Source of the DNA: Acanthopagrus latus
Taxonomy: Eukaryota; Chordata; Actinopteri; Spariformes; Sparidae
Reading direction: 5' to 3'
Length of the DNA: 64,000 bases
Assembly: GCF_904848185.1 (NCBI RefSeq)
Contig: NC_051041.1
Coordinates: 14,110,772-14,174,771, forward strand
Shown: positions 49,517 through 62,353 of the stretch, one piece after another
How positions within the stretch are numbered: position 1 is the first letter of the stretch
How the letters are laid out: each line of letters begins with the position of its first letter
The notes under the pieces: generated by a model
The model's database searches: none
Seen by the model: the letters and a program-made list of their open reading frames with translations, nothing else
What the model was told of the DNA's origin: nothing
Made by a program: the position numbers and the translations under genes

Positions 49517-50227
49517 AGTAATACCGCTACCCATCCAGACATGAATTTCCCAGTGTCTTTTCATTCCACTTGGATGTCATTATCCATTCATCTCCAACAG
49601 CTATTCCGCAGTCCTCTGTGCTCTCCTGTCACTGACTGTTTAATCAGCTTTCAGCGAATGTTAATGATTGATAAGCACATTTACTTGCCATGTTATGGCA
49701 GTCCACTCTTTGAAAGCATCCTTTGAAAAATACGGTTTGGTGATTAACTGAGACATTAATTGGATTGAGCAGAAAACTGCAACACCCAGAGAAGATGCAT
49801 TAATGATGCAATGCTTACAGCCCTGACCCTTAATGACTTCAAACCTCCTGGAGATGAGAGCAGACGGAGGGATGGGATGAATGAGAGGTGGGAAGTGATT
49901 GGGGAAAAAGAGAGGGCAGGGGGTGACAGAAAGAGGACGAGAGGTGCAAGTAACCGTGAGACAGCGAACGAGTGAAAGAGGGAGAGGGAGAGAGTGATGA
50001 TGTTGATGAAATAGAGAAAAGAAGTGGCGTATAGGGAGGGAGGAAGAGAGGTTTAGAAAATGAAAGAGAGGTCCTAAATCCAAACGGAGACTAGGCTAGG
50101 ATTCCTGGGAGGCGGCGTTCTGCTGTAACAAGATTGATGTCCGTGGACAGAAGAATCCCTAGGCTGCAGAGAGGGGCAGCCTCAACTGCTCTCTGCTCTA
50201 TCCTACTTAGTACACACAGGCACACAG

Positions 50228-50228
<1 letters not shown>
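49517..50228. other. intron 1 segment, GA-rich in its second half
   Basis: 49855-50075 is purine-rich (GAGAG, GGGAGG). No exon identified. Confidence 0.5.

Positions 50229-50282
<54 letters not shown>
50229..50282. repeat. (CA)27 microsatellite
   Basis: Fifty-four bp pure CA preceded by CACAGGCACACAGG. Confidence 0.97.
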
Positions 50283-50283
<1 letters not shown>

Positions 50284-52089
50284 GCACAGACCTCCATGCA
50301 CCCACTCAACCAATATGACAGGCAGTTTTCTAAAGTTCCACAGTCCACCGTGCCTACACTTCCCAGACTCCCATCTGTCTTGTGTGGAATAAAGACAGGT
50401 GCTGCTTTCCCTCCAGCCTTCTCATAAAAGTTGCCAATAGATGGTCCTCCTAATTTGGAGAAGGATGAGTAATCTGCCAGTGTTTGTCCTTTCAGACCTG
50501 ACTAAATGTCAACCCGCAATATCTGCCTTTTTTCCCACTCTCTAAATGGCCGTTATTAAATAACCAATAGCAGAGAGGACTGCTGGCAATGTCATCTGAA
50601 CGCACGAGCGCAGACGTGACTTGTGTTGTGATTGTGGTGGGAGAAGTGCCCTTCGAAAGACGAGCTGAATCTTAAATAAACTGCCATTGTGTTTTGCATG
50701 TAAGGAATTAATGAAATCATGATACCGAAATGACTGACAGGTGAAGTCAGTGACAGTTTGAATTTAAATGCGGAATAATGGAGGTGGTCGCTGCTGTTGT
50801 GTCACACATGCCTTAATACTGTTGCCTTGTCTTTGCACTGTATTCAGTGTATTATGAATATGTATACTTGGACTTACTGCCCTTATTTGTGAGTTGATGT
50901 TGTTGTTGTCTTGTCCTTGGGGCTGCTATTGGCTAGATCTCACTTACAAATTAGATTTTAATCTCAATGTGAATTCCTAGTTAAATAAAGATTCTACAGT
51001 ATACTTTATAAACAGTTAGAGCAAATCGATGTGCCTGAGCAAGTGTGATGCCTCCTTTTCTCTTCTAATCATTTGACCATAACCATCAACCTTCTTCAAC
51101 CTCCAGGGGAGTCCATCTTACTCTACATGTCAACAGCAGTTTAATAGACTTGGAGACTACTCCTCTACTTTTGAAAACACTGTAAAGAAACAGGTGTATA
51201 ATGTGTGTATTTCCCTATAATGTCTGTAAAACAGGGTTATCTTGGTTTGGTTATGAACCTGTAACAGAACACACGTATTAGAAAGGGAATACTGGGAATC
51301 ATGGGATTGTAGGATACAGCTGTTTTAGAGCTTAAATAGAAATTGAGTAAATATACTGAAATTAAAAGTTGACATTTCTTGGCTTATCCAATTTATGTGC
51401 ATTCAAAAATAATCTCTCTCAGTTATCACAAATTGTCCACTTGAAGTGTGCGATGGTGTTTGTATATGCAGAGAACTAGCCCTCTGCCTGTATTTTCTTA
51501 TTTTCTTAGTATTTTGCTGTGTTTGGGATGATTGTAAATGTCAGCATGTCAGCAGTGGTATGTAGCCTCCAGCAAATAGCAGCGACAGGTCGGGGCATTA
51601 TAAAAACCTAGTGCCCGGGTTACGGTGCTGTCTCTGTGCCTTCACTCTGCTCTCTGTGTGGCTGTTTGACTGAGAGTGGGGTGAGTCTACATACACACAC
51701 AGGCAGAGCAGAGAGGCATACAGAGGACAGCATGGCGAGTGCATTTCAGCTGCAATCACACAATATCTTGAGGGCTGTGCAGAAGTATGGATGTGTTTAT
51801 TTGTGCTGAAAATAAGGTTTTATCTCTCTGATTTACTGCTTTGCTTTTGTTAAGTAGTTGTTTGAAAGTAAATGCCTAGTAAATACAGTTTGTTCAAAAT
51901 TAGAATTCCAAAAAAAATTGAAGTAATCAGGCAGTATCCTCTAGAAGCTAAGATGTACTGTGCAGGACAAAAGTTAAAAGAGATAAAGAATGCACATGTG
52001 CACAGGCACAAACTATACAGGGATAGTTTTACATTTTCAGATACCAGCCGAAATACATTTATTTCACTTACTTCATTTACTTTCATATT
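50283..52089. other. intron 1 segment, nothing firmly recognised
   Basis: An 11-bp inverted repeat (GAAAGTAAATG at 51863, CATTTACTTTC at 52074) brackets about 220 bp and may be a small decayed element. Confidence 0.4.
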
Positions 52090-52160
52090 TTAAGTCCACA
52101 GCCTAACACTGATTAGCTTAGCATAGTCAGACACTTTGCTGCTTCCTTTAGATAACCAGC
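52090..52160. repeat. possible fragment of a dispersed fish repeat
   Basis: CACTGATTAGCTTAGCATAG resembles the TTAGCTTAGCAT motif of a dispersed repeat I recall from fish genomes. A similar string lies near 5115. Confidence 0.3.
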
Positions 52161-52289
52161 AGGATGTAAGATGTAGAAGATGAAGATGTAAACCCTCTGT
52201 GTAACACTAGTATTTTGTCATGTTTCTTGTAACCACATATTAGTGTATAATTAACTGTAGAGGTAGCAGCACTATCTCCAAGGAAGGTG

Positions 52290-52290
<1 letters not shown>

Positions 52291-52360
<70 letters not shown>
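52291..52360. repeat. (CA)35 microsatellite
   Basis: Seventy bp of pure CA, the longest pure CA run in the window. Confidence 0.97.
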
Positions 52361-52363
<3 letters not shown>

Positions 52364-54297
52364 CACGCCACCCTACTTCTGCTCTCTGTTGGGCGGCTGA
52401 TGCAGGCTGTCGAGATCTAGTTTGAGCATGTTTCAACTACAATATAAAGTGTTTATCCATCTGTCGTTCTTCCTAACCTGGATATGGCTGGTGGTTTCCA
52501 CTCGTGCAGAATGCATCACATGAGGTAAACGGGCTGGAGAGGGCTTGTAAAAAGTGGAGGCAGGGACTTTTAAAATCACAATTCTTTGAAAGCAGAGCTC
52601 AGCACTATCCAGCAGGAATTGTATGTTTACGCTGGAAGAGTTTTCAGAAAGATAGCGGAGAGGTGGGGGAAGGGATGGACTGGGTTGAAACTTTCACACG
52701 GTTGTTGTCCATAAAGCTTTAATTGACAAGAAATATGTGAGAGGTTTTATGTGCGCCCGTATTATTCAGTTTATAGGCTGCTTTAGTTGAGAAAAACTGG
52801 AACATAATCTTACGTGTATCTTGAAGGATGGCAATTTTTCATTGTCGGTTAATTTGGGGTTCTGCTGTCAGTGATAAAACAGAAGAAAAAGTACATTTAT
52901 GAGGAACGCCTTGAGTCAAAATCAGCCGTGCATTTTGTCTCAGGAACAGACTTGCAGAAGTTTTCGCTCCGTCTCTCTGCAGCAGCCTGGGACACCGGTA
53001 TAACACCAAACTGACTCTTATTAACCGCTGCACCATTAACCAAATTCATTCATTCATTCACTCCTCCTTTGTCCCACCTATTTTTTCTTTCGACTGTCCC
53101 TTTTTACTGGATTCATAAGCGATTCATAAGAGAGAGTGGAGGACCTTCGGGGCCAAGAAACAATTAACTTCATAATGGCATCTTTCCCTCTCTCTTTATT
53201 CTCACCAATATCCGTCCACGTTCCCCATCTCCCAGTCTTTATCATTTACTAGTTAGCGGATTCATCGGTAAGGGCACCTCCGCAGTGAAGTAAAAAGCAC
53301 ATGACATTTATCGGACCCTTGCGTCCTAATTCTGTTGGGCAGATATTAAAACAACCTTTCTTCTTTTATGGGCAGAATGATCGTCATTACCATTATAATA
53401 ATACTTAAGTCGCTGCCAATCCATCAAGAGTTGTTGAGATATTCAGTCTGGTCTAAAGTGGCTGACACAATTTCAATTACAACACAGTTACAGTACGGAG
53501 ACTTTGTTTTATGCATTCTATGTTAATAAGGATTTAAAAAAATACGACATCATACGCTCACCGCGACAGCATTTTAATGTTAAATACTTAACTGTTTTTA
53601 ATTCTCATGCAGAGTAATACACCCCTCTGACATGAACTTGAGTGGATCACTGCTATAAACTAAAATTAATCTGTTTTATTAATTCATTCATTTTTTCCCC
53701 CTGCCCCTTAGAGAATCTGATCACACCACTGCCCTGTGTCAGTGACTCGATGGTGATTAATGTGATCAATGTGACTCCCTGTGATTGATGAAGAAGGGGG
53801 GCAAGAATGGGGACTCTTCTTTGCAGGTATTCTGAAAATGAGTATCTCCTCCTCTTCTTCATTTTCCCTGTTCGTCTCACTCTCGCCGAGAAGGACGAGG
53901 CACAATGCCACACTGCTCTACAGTGCCAGAAACAGGTTGTGACAACTTAAAGGGGAACAGTGTGTGACAGTTGGTCATAAATTGAGAGAAATACAGGAGA
54001 ATAGTGACCCTTGGAGGAAACTAGGAGAGGACTAGCTTTACTTAAAACAGCCGAAGCATTCAGAGCTCATCTCGTGTCATTTCTGCGAACAGCAGGAAAG
54101 AGGACAAGTTCCTAGAAACCCCTGTTCCTGTCCTCACTGAATATTAAACACATTCAAATGAACAAATTAGAGAGTGTGGTCTAGACTCTAAAGCTGTGCT
54201 TTTTCTATGATATCAACTCAAAATGTCTGCTGTCAGAAAGCGAATAGTGACTGCAATCAAAAAGCTAACATCTAACTGAGAATCCACATACGTTTTA
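52361..54297. other. intron 1 segment, nothing recognised
   Basis: No exon or transposon identified. Confidence 0.5.
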
Positions 54298-54373
54298 CCT
54301 CTCCTCTCCTCTCCTCTCCTCTCCTCTCCTCTCCTCTCCTCTCCTCTCCTCTCCTCTCCTCTCCTCTCCTCTC
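54298..54373. repeat. (CCTCT)15 pentanucleotide microsatellite
   Basis: About 76 bp of pure homopyrimidine CCTCT repeats. Long charged ORFs on the minus strand here are only the translated repeat. Confidence 0.95.
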
Positions 54374-54736
54374 GCCTCTCTTCATCCGATGCTTCCTCAG
54401 GGAGCGATTGGCTCGTTTCGGTGGGATTACACTTTGGTCCGTCTGTCCCCCTCACTGGTTAGCGCGACATGTTCCAGCTGTTGTCAGACCTTGTCAAAAG
54501 CACAACAACCTGTAATAGGCTTAACACAGCGTCTGCTTCCTGCACAGCACAGATTGCTAATAAAGGTGCAATGTGTTCGCTGTGATTTTAGTACCAGTGG
54601 CCAATTTGAGCTTATCTCAGATTCGTGAGTGAGCCGATGCCTGTGTTAATGTGTGCATGTTTGTTTATGATTGTGTTTTGGCACACATTTGCTGAAGGAT
54701 GATGATTTATCTGGTGCATGTGTGTCTGTGTGTGTT

Positions 54737-54738
<2 letters not shown>

Positions 54739-54769
<31 letters not shown>
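54739..54769. repeat. (TG)n microsatellite
   Basis: About 15 pure TG units. Confidence 0.9.
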
Positions 54770-54772
<3 letters not shown>

Positions 54773-56867
54773 AGAATAAGCATGAGGGGAGACGTGTGTG
54801 TGCGTGGCAGAGACTGAAAGTGAAAACGAGAGAAAGCGACTTGTCACCACCGAGGAGGCATCCATCGTGCCATCGTGGTTATCCCGGTGGCCATCTGAGC
54901 TCTCCAGAAAGCGAGGGATAGATTGAGTGCCATGACGAGAGCCAGACTGCAGGGAGGGGTGGAGAGAGGAGGAGATGGAGGGCAAACAGCCATCAGCTTG
55001 AGCAGCTCAGTCAGTCTGTCGCGGCGGATTTTAAAGGCCAGTCTCTCCCAAGTGGTGGCTTCCTCGACTCTTTGTCTCTCTTTGTTGCAGGCATGCAATG
55101 TGAAGGGAATGAAATGAAAAAAAAAGAAACAACTCCATCACCCCGTCCCGTGCTCAATTTTACTTCATCCACTCTCTCTCTCTCTCGATCAATGTGTACT
55201 CTCCTGGTATACACCGGGGGCCCGCTGTCTAAATGTTACCACAAGGAGCCTCGATGCTCGCTGCATACGCAACCCATGCATCATCCTCACCTCTTCCTCC
55301 TCCCTTTCTCTCCCTCTTGTTGCTCTTTCTTCCAGGTACCCCACTTAGAGCTTTGGCTATTGCTATGGCATGGTGGCCGGTATGTTATACCACAGCGGAC
55401 CACTCAATTGCCAAGGGGCTCATTGACGGGGAACATATTGCTCTAGCTTCTTAAAGATTTCACATCTCTGTGTGTAAGGATGAGGCAGCCAGCGCTGCGT
55501 GAGATGTTCAGTCAGCAGTGGTTGACCTTAATTGACAGAAGAATGACCCCAGTGAGCTCAAGGGAGCCCTCTTTATCAAATTGCTATTGATATACAGCTA
55601 GAATGATTAAATATGCTGCAGCAACCCTAATAAAACTTCACCGAACTGTTGCAGGAAAAAAAATTTGCACACTCAACAGCCCACCCTGCCTCATTCTTCC
55701 CGACAGTAGTTGGTATCGACAGCCATGACAAAGTTTGGAGGATTAGTTGGGTTTGTACATGGGGAAATAGATAATCTCCTTTAGATCTGACCTATTGGCT
55801 GCACTCTGCTAACTCTGTGGGGCTTTGCAACACCAAGCGTATGTTTCAGCTACTGCTTGATTCAGCAAGGCTCACATTTCCTCCGCTGGCTTGGAGATGT
55901 GCAAGCAGTTCAATAAGGAGTGCATGCAGGAGGCAGATGTGACCGTTAAGGGGAGACCAGCTTTTTGCATCTGCCGCACTGCTGCTACATGGATGCTCAA
56001 AACATCAGGACACGATGCAGGGATACGTACAGCATGAGGGCAGGATGGATGCACAGGGGACTTCGTCAGTGACGGTGCTGTATGTGTCAGAGTGGAAAAC
56101 TCAGTAAGGCATTCAAAGTCAAATCTACTGACTAAACTAAAAAAAAATGCATAAAACACATGAAGCCAAGGGTGAAAGTTGCACCGATTTTTTTTTTTAT
56201 ATCGGAGGGAGAGAGGTAATATTGTTGCCACACGCAGCACCTTTTAAATCCTTGAAAGTGTATGACGGTGAGAGGAATAATTAAGTCCTTGAAAGCTCTT
56301 GAAAACACAGACGCGGGTCAGTGAAAGTCCCCCCGCAGTTGTGTAATTGTTTCACGTGCCACCTGCCTTGTGCACGGCCAGCGTGCGCCCATGAGGGACT
56401 GAAGGTGAATGTGAGCCAGAATGCTATCGCTAAGCCGAACTTAAAAACCTGCTTGTTCTCATTATAAAAAAAATTCTCAGAGGTAGATTCTCCTTGATGT
56501 GTGTCTCAGGCTACGCCGTGTTGGGTGAATTGTTGAGTCTGAAGGAAGTGAAAGTCCTTTAAAAGACCTTGAATGTGAGGTTTAAGAAAGTGTGTGAACG
56601 CTGCGATGCCCAGTTCGCGCATAGGCATCATGCGCACACTGTTTACAATCGTGGGCAAATGACAACACATTATCATAATGCAAGTTGACGAGTCGACAGC
56701 GTGCACACATCCGGTCTTAACCTGTAAAGGCACATTTTCTGCGGTGGGATTCTTGAGGATTTTGCTCTCAGTAATCACCTGTGCTGTTGGCCTTGTCATG
56801 AATAAACGCAGTGTGTGAAGAGCAGATTGCTTCTGACATCAGATCAGGCTCTCCCTCCCTCCCTGGT

Positions 56868-56900
<33 letters not shown>

Positions 56901-59724
56901 GCCTCACACATACTCACACGTGTGTGCAGTGTTGGGCCTCAGGTTGCTGATTTGGGTGCAGTAATTTGCCATTAGACGAGGGACAGGTGCAGCTGCCGCT
57001 GTTTGCAGCGCTAACAAAGCATTTCATCATGGTTAGCTCCAGCCTGGTGCTCTGATCAGCTCTTGTTCTTGTCACAATATTGCACGTGTGTGCGCGCACA
57101 AACACACGCGAAGAGGCACAGATACATTACAAGCACAGGCTCTGGTGGTCTCTATGGGGCTGTTACACATCGTGTTATGGTGCTGGTTAGAATGGAGGGT
57201 TTGGGTTCAGAAACACAAAGTTCGAAACACAAGTTTTAGGTATGCAGTTTTGTGTCTGACCCTGTGGAGGGTTCATTTAGATAATAATCTGAATATTGTC
57301 ACCCGGTGCTTTTGTGTTAGGCAGAAGCCTAAGAAAGTTTGGTCACATAGCATTTAAAATGGTATTCTTATAACAACTTCAGCGAACCCTCATTTTCAGT
57401 TGTTTTTGGCGGCCCAAGTGGCCAAAAGTGGTATAAGCTGTTTGCAGAACGCATAGAGTTGAGGTAATGTATCTCCTTGTGGCTATGTAAGATTGATAAC
57501 TATAATATGATGATGGTGAAGCAAAGAATGACAGGTGATAATGATAGGTCCTGTTTTATTGGACACGTTGACTTTTAAAATAACTAAATTACCAGCCTAC
57601 CTACTGATGATCATCTAGTTAAACTGAGACTGCAACCTTAACCAGTTAAAACTCGACTACATTTAACTGTTGGGCTATCTTTTCAGTGGTTTTAAGTAAT
57701 TTCTCCTAATGTAAATCGCTCCATTTTATTATGTTCAGTCAGAGAAGCTTAATTCATAAAGCCTCTCTGATGAAAGCTATTCATCTCCTCTACGGTGACT
57801 TACTGTTGCCAAAATGTGCTGTGAAGTTATTTTCAGCAAAAAAGTGCAATGATGCGTGCTAACCTTAAAAGAGATTCTGTTTCCCAAAAAGTTACAGAAC
57901 TTTTAACTTTAGAAATATATAAGTGATGGAAATGATCTCACGGAGCCGTAGATAATGAGTGAAAAAGAAAAAAAAAAAGAAAGAAAAAAAAAAGCATTTT
58001 ATTCAGGCATCTGTTTCCTCACATTTGCTCTAATTGAGTGTGATTAATCAGTAGCACAATAGCTGATGTCATCATGTAGTGCTCTATCAATAATTCTGAA
58101 TCTCGGCAGCTCTGTGTAAAGGTCAGCGCGAAGGGAGAGGTAATGGAGGCAATCTATTGAGGAGCATTTGAAATGAACTCCTCCTCGGCCATCTGTCCCA
58201 TCTGTAATATCCTCTAAATGGTAAATGTAGTGCTGCAAACTCACTGCGCTAAAATGTCAAGCCGCAGAGGAGCCATTTTTCAAAGGCAACAACAGCAGTA
58301 TTGCGTGGCCCGAACCTTGTAGCAAGTAGCTCTAAATCTGGCTGCTGAGGTAAAAACTTGAGCGAGATTCCAGATTTCCCGTCAACGTTAGACAGGGTTT
58401 ATATTCCTCCATTGAGTTTCCATCTCCGGGTTCTTCTTCGCTCAGCCCTCACCCAACCAACTCCTGCACACACATGCACACACACACACACGCGCACCTT
58501 CCTTGGCCATCTCCCAAGGCGGTCAAACAGATTACTACGGGCGTTAACCCCATCGATCTGCTCCAAATGGCCTCCAAATGCCAGGAATTAGATTTCAGAC
58601 TGGGGGGAGAGGGAAATAAAGTACTGTAGTATTTCTTGCCGCTCGACTCGGGAGCTAAAGTGCTGCTGTGCCTTCCTCATTCTACTAGGTTTTTTTTCCC
58701 CTCTCAGAACCCTGTTGTGTTTTTCAGGATATATTTGTTGTCGCTTTGCACCTTGTTTACAGCATATTTCTTGGGAAAAATTGGCATGTAAAATACAGCC
58801 TGTACCTAAAGGCTCTCAGTGGCTGCTTCGAAATCCATGAAAAAAGACACAGATGTCGCACTGTTGAACCCAAAAATTGCGAGAACGAGAAGTAACATAA
58901 ATAACTGTGAGGAGAGAGGGAGTGGCTTGTGCATGGAAATGGCGAAATAAGATGTAAGGATTTAATGTTTACACAATAAACTATTCCACATATATATATA
59001 CACATCTTTTCCATAATTTTTGGACTGTAGGCAGTTTTGTCGGGCTGAGTGCAGCTCCTGAGCATCACGGAGAGAGCCGCTGAATCATTTTCACAGTCAT
59101 GAATTACTCCATTGTGAGGTTATAATGGAGGGCAGGTCTGTAACACTGGTTGATTTGGCTTTATTATAGCGGGCGCTTAATGTCAGGCTAATACCTCTTC
59201 ACTCCTCTCTTTCTCTCCCTCTATTCAGCCGCCCGTTTCTGCCCCATTCTCCCCACCATCACCTTCACTATCTCCAAGTCTTTTCGCTCTTTGTGTCCCA
59301 TTATATTCCTGCTTCGTCCATCTGGCATTAAGCTTTACAGAGACTCCACAGCTGAAAAGGTATTGATCAACGTCTGAGTGGTTTTGCTACCTAATGAGAG
59401 ACTAAATATAACCATGGTTACACGGGGGCCCTGCCGTGGCCTCCTCCCTCACGCGGGCACACAAAGTGTGGTATGACAACACGCCGGTCCAGGCTTCTGT
59501 GCGCAGGCACAACAGATTCTGTGCCCGGTGAAAATAGGAGAGGATGAATGATGCGCGGACTGAAGTCTGAGAGGGGAAAAAGAACGCACAGCTACGGTTT
59601 CTCGCGCTGCTTGCCTTCCTCTGCGTAAAAAAGGCGAGAGGTTCTAATTTTAGCGATTTCTAATTGCTTACTGCAATTCAGCTGAGCGATTCCATTGTCA
59701 TTTGAGAAAATTACAGATGTGGTT
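54770..59724. other. intron 1 segment, mostly unrecognised
   Basis: It holds a C/T-rich repeat (56849-56900), an A-rich run near 57966-57992 and a short CA tract near 58471. No exon was recognised. Confidence 0.5.
56849..56900. repeat. (CT)n-rich tract
   Basis: CTCCCTCCCT followed by CTCTCT with one TTT interruption. Confidence 0.9.
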
Positions 59725-60246
59725 GGAGCTGACACTGCTAGTTGATGAAATGATTGGATGATGAAAGGAAAATAATTGGCAATTACTTTGATAATCGATG
59801 AGTAGTTTAAGTCATTTATCAGGCAAAAGAGCGGCATGTTGTTGAGTCGCGGCAGATTTGCTGCTTTTCTTTGTTTTGGGAGTAAACTGAGGATATTTGG
59901 ATTTTGGTCTGTCGGTTGGACAAAAGCAGTTTGATGCTTCTGCTTTCAGTTTTCAGAAATGATGGTGAGAATATTTCACTATTTAATTTTTTTTTTTTTA
60001 ATTTTCTTTTAAATTTTTCTAAAAAAATGTGAGTACTTAGATACACTTACAAGCCAGTAACTTATGAATGTGACCATACACATTTGATACAACGTAACAG
60101 ATAAACATCGTCAGCTGCTGAGACAAGAAGAATGTTGGTCAAAACTGGTGTTAAACCAATAAATCGGTGCGTCCCTGCTATTTCTCACATTAAACAGACC
60201 GAATAGTTAACTGACAAAATAATGGCTGGTCCTAGTTGAAGCTCTA
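59725..60246 (+). mobile_element. teleost hAT-like MITE, interrupted by another insertion
   Basis: The left part contains AATTGGCAATTACTTTGATAATCGATGAGTAG (in shorter pieces: GGCAATTACTTTGATAATCG), TTTGCTGCTTTTCTTTG and AGTAAACTGAGGATATTTGG. The right part has AACTGACAAAATAATGGCTG and ends GTTGAAGCTCTAT. This is the order I recall for a highly abundant fish MITE, also seen in part at 36061. Between the halves lies unrelated sequence at about 59985-60177. Confidence 0.6.
59985..60177 (-). mobile_element. nested hAT-like fragment
   Basis: It ends AAATCGGTGCGTCCCTG, the reverse complement of a CAGGGACGCACCGATTT-type hAT end. CTATTT is found on both sides (59979-59984 and 60178-60183), consistent with part of a target duplication. 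The other terminus is lost in a T-run. Confidence 0.45.
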
Positions 60247-60483
60247 TGTATGAGCTTTTGGTTTCTTAAGCTTTAAGCAAAACTGTGTTGTAGTTTTCTT
60301 GAAAGAAAAACTGATGAGACTTCAAAAGGTTTTCACCAAAGTGCGGATTTATCACACCCACAAATATGGAAACATCCCCAGCGTGGTCACAGACACCCTG
60401 AGGTTGGCTTAACATTTCGCACATGAGCACACAAACACACACATGCACACACATACTCACATGCTCACACACACACAAACACG

Positions 60484-60506
60484 CACACACACACACACAC
60501 ACACAC
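60484..60506. repeat. (CA)n microsatellite
   Basis: About 11 CA units after an interrupted CA-rich stretch from 60425. Confidence 0.9.
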
Positions 60507-61024
60507 GTGTAAACTGGGCTTTAAATGCTGTGAAGCAGTTTTATTTTGCTGCAAAGGAGAGCGAAGACCATAACCATTCTTTACCACCTACACTACATTG
60601 TCACTCTCCGTTATAAATCAGCTTAAACCTGCACTATCACCAGGCTCTATTGTACGCACATTGACAAGTTGAGTTGCCCACATTTCTTCCCTGTTGCATG
60701 GTAACCAATTGAGAGTCGCAGTCCTGCCAGCCCACCTTGTTATGGCCAGCTGGAGAGAAATGAATGATAAGAGTATGCAAATGGCATATCTTCTTTAATA
60801 GCGTGCTGTTTTATTCAGCTGTGTGGCCAGGATAAGGAATCCCCACTGTGTCTAATCACATCTTCTCCCTCTCATTTCACCTGAGGCATATCCGCAATCT
60901 AGTCTATTTTTGACTGGCATTACAGCACGCATTGTTCTCCATCGGCATGAATGTATGTGCACAGGGGAAAGCAGGTTTTTTTTTTTGCCACCTGTAATTA
61001 GTCTTCTATTGCAAAAATTGAAAG

Positions 61025-61029
<5 letters not shown>
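60507..61029. other. intron 1 segment, nothing recognised except an X-box-like site
   Basis: Holds the degenerate X-box at 60693; no exon identified. Confidence 0.5.
60693..60705. promoter_or_regulatory. RFX X-box-like site with one base missing
   Basis: GTTGCATGGTAAC keeps both half-sites (GTTGC and GGTAAC) with one base fewer in the centre. RFX proteins tolerate some spacing change, so it is a weak candidate. Confidence 0.3.

Positions 61030-61064
<35 letters not shown>
61030..61064. repeat. (CA)n microsatellite
   Basis: About 17 pure CA units. Confidence 0.95.
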
Positions 61065-61066
<2 letters not shown>

Positions 61067-61397
61067 CTGCAGCAGTTTCATGTGTGTTACGCAGCATCCC
61101 CAAAACAATTAAACAGACAAGGGAGGAACACAACATGCGTGCACACGTGTCAGGCCTGCAGGCGCGACACCTGCCATGCACTTAATAAAGCTACAAACAG
61201 ACCACAACATACAGTCCTACATGTCTGGTTAGGAGTCTCATTCCTCCACATTCGATTTTCAGTTTTTCAATCTGCGCCGCCGAGATCCGACCATGCTGCT
61301 GTTCAGCGGGAGATCTCATTCAGTTGCCGGCTGATGGCTAACAAGGTCAAATAACTCTCCAGATGAGATGGACTGTGTCAGAAGGCACAAACACAGA

Positions 61398-61418
61398 CAC
61401 ACACACACACACACACAC
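61398..61418. repeat. short (CA)n microsatellite
   Basis: About ten CA units. Confidence 0.85.
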
Positions 61419-61645
61419 CACCTGCCATTCAGTCAGTCAGTCCATCTATCTGTCAGCTGCACGCTGGAACACATCCTGAATTGAGTAGCTATAATAGAAG
61501 ACTGAGGGGGGAAGTGTTTACCGCTGATAGGAATATCATTACAAACTGTGGAAATCAGGGAATCACAGCAAAACCAGTTAGCCAGCTCATGTAGCGATCA
61601 ATAGAAACCTACGCATTTTTTTTTTCCCTTCTCTCCTCTCATTTC

Positions 61646-61650
<5 letters not shown>

Positions 61651-61687
<37 letters not shown>
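61651..61687. repeat. (CT)18 microsatellite
   Basis: Pure CT run about 670 bp before exon 2. Confidence 0.95.
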
Positions 61688-61690
<3 letters not shown>

Positions 61691-61713
61691 TTTTCGCTCA
61701 CTCTTTTCCTCCG

Positions 61714-61727
61714 GTTGCCATAGTGAC
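61714..61727. promoter_or_regulatory. RFX X-box-like site, 11 of 14
   Basis: GTTGCCATAGTGAC has an intact left half and a degenerate right half, 640 bp before exon 2 and next to a (CT)n tract. Confidence 0.3.
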
Positions 61728-62299
61728 GTGAAATGGCTGCATTCTGCAGCACTGGATCAGAGCGGGGGCCCGCTACTGCAGCCTGTGAGGAACATTGTTT
61801 TACATGATGGCTTCAAAGCACACACACGCAACGCTGCAATTACTCTGCGTGTTCGCTTGTGCCACGGAGAGTGTAACAAGTTAAATGTTATCTAAATGTC
61901 ATATCGTTTTTCACACACAGTGTACAGTAAGTAAACCCGTGAGTGTGCCGTGTTTGTGGTTCATCAACACACAGAATTTTCATATATAGCTGATGATTAT
62001 TAAATTCGTGCCTTACATCTTCGACTGTCATCCAAAACTTTATGCAACTTATTCTGCTGACAGAAAACAAAAAGGCAGAAGCAATTTATAATGCAACTAT
62101 AATCAGTCGAGTCTGTGGGGTTTTTTTTTATTCGGGGCTGGGGATCAGATTTTTCTCTCGTGTGCCGGCGACACGGTAGCCCAAAATAGCCGGAACTTAT
62201 TCTGTAACTTTCTCCCACTATCCTCTGATCGAGAAATTCAATATGTTTCTGCCTTTTTTCTCGTTTACTCCTCCTTCCGCTCCGTTTTTATAACAAAAA
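61728..62299. other. intron 1 segment before exon 2
   Basis: No exon, element or repeat recognised apart from a T-run near 62121. Confidence 0.5.
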
Positions 62300-62353
62300 C
62301 TAATCAAAGTGTCTCCTTTCTCCTCCTTTTCTTGTGTCTCTCTGCGCCTGCAG
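62300..62353 (+). promoter_or_regulatory. 3' splice site of intron 1 with polypyrimidine tract
   Basis: A CTAATC branch-point-like motif at 62300-62305 is followed by a C/T-rich run (62309-62345) and the acceptor TGCAG ending at 62353. The spacing of about 50 nt between branch-like A and AG is slightly long but acceptable. The acceptor is fixed by the in-frame protein match on its right. Confidence 0.75.

Larger units (their letters stand above)
12485..62353 (+). other. intron 1 of gabbr2 (49.9 kb)
   Basis: The intron starts GTAAAC after codon 105 and ends TGCAG before codon 106. Its 49,869 bp hold no open reading frame recognisable as a host protein on either strand. Most long ORFs inside it run through CA, GA or CT repeats. 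It contains the transposon remnants, simple repeats and candidate regulatory sites listed separately. Confidence 0.9.

Noticed and set aside
54213..54455. Arg/Glu-rich ORF on the minus strand
   Set aside because: It is the translation of the (CCTCT)n repeat with unremarkable flanks.
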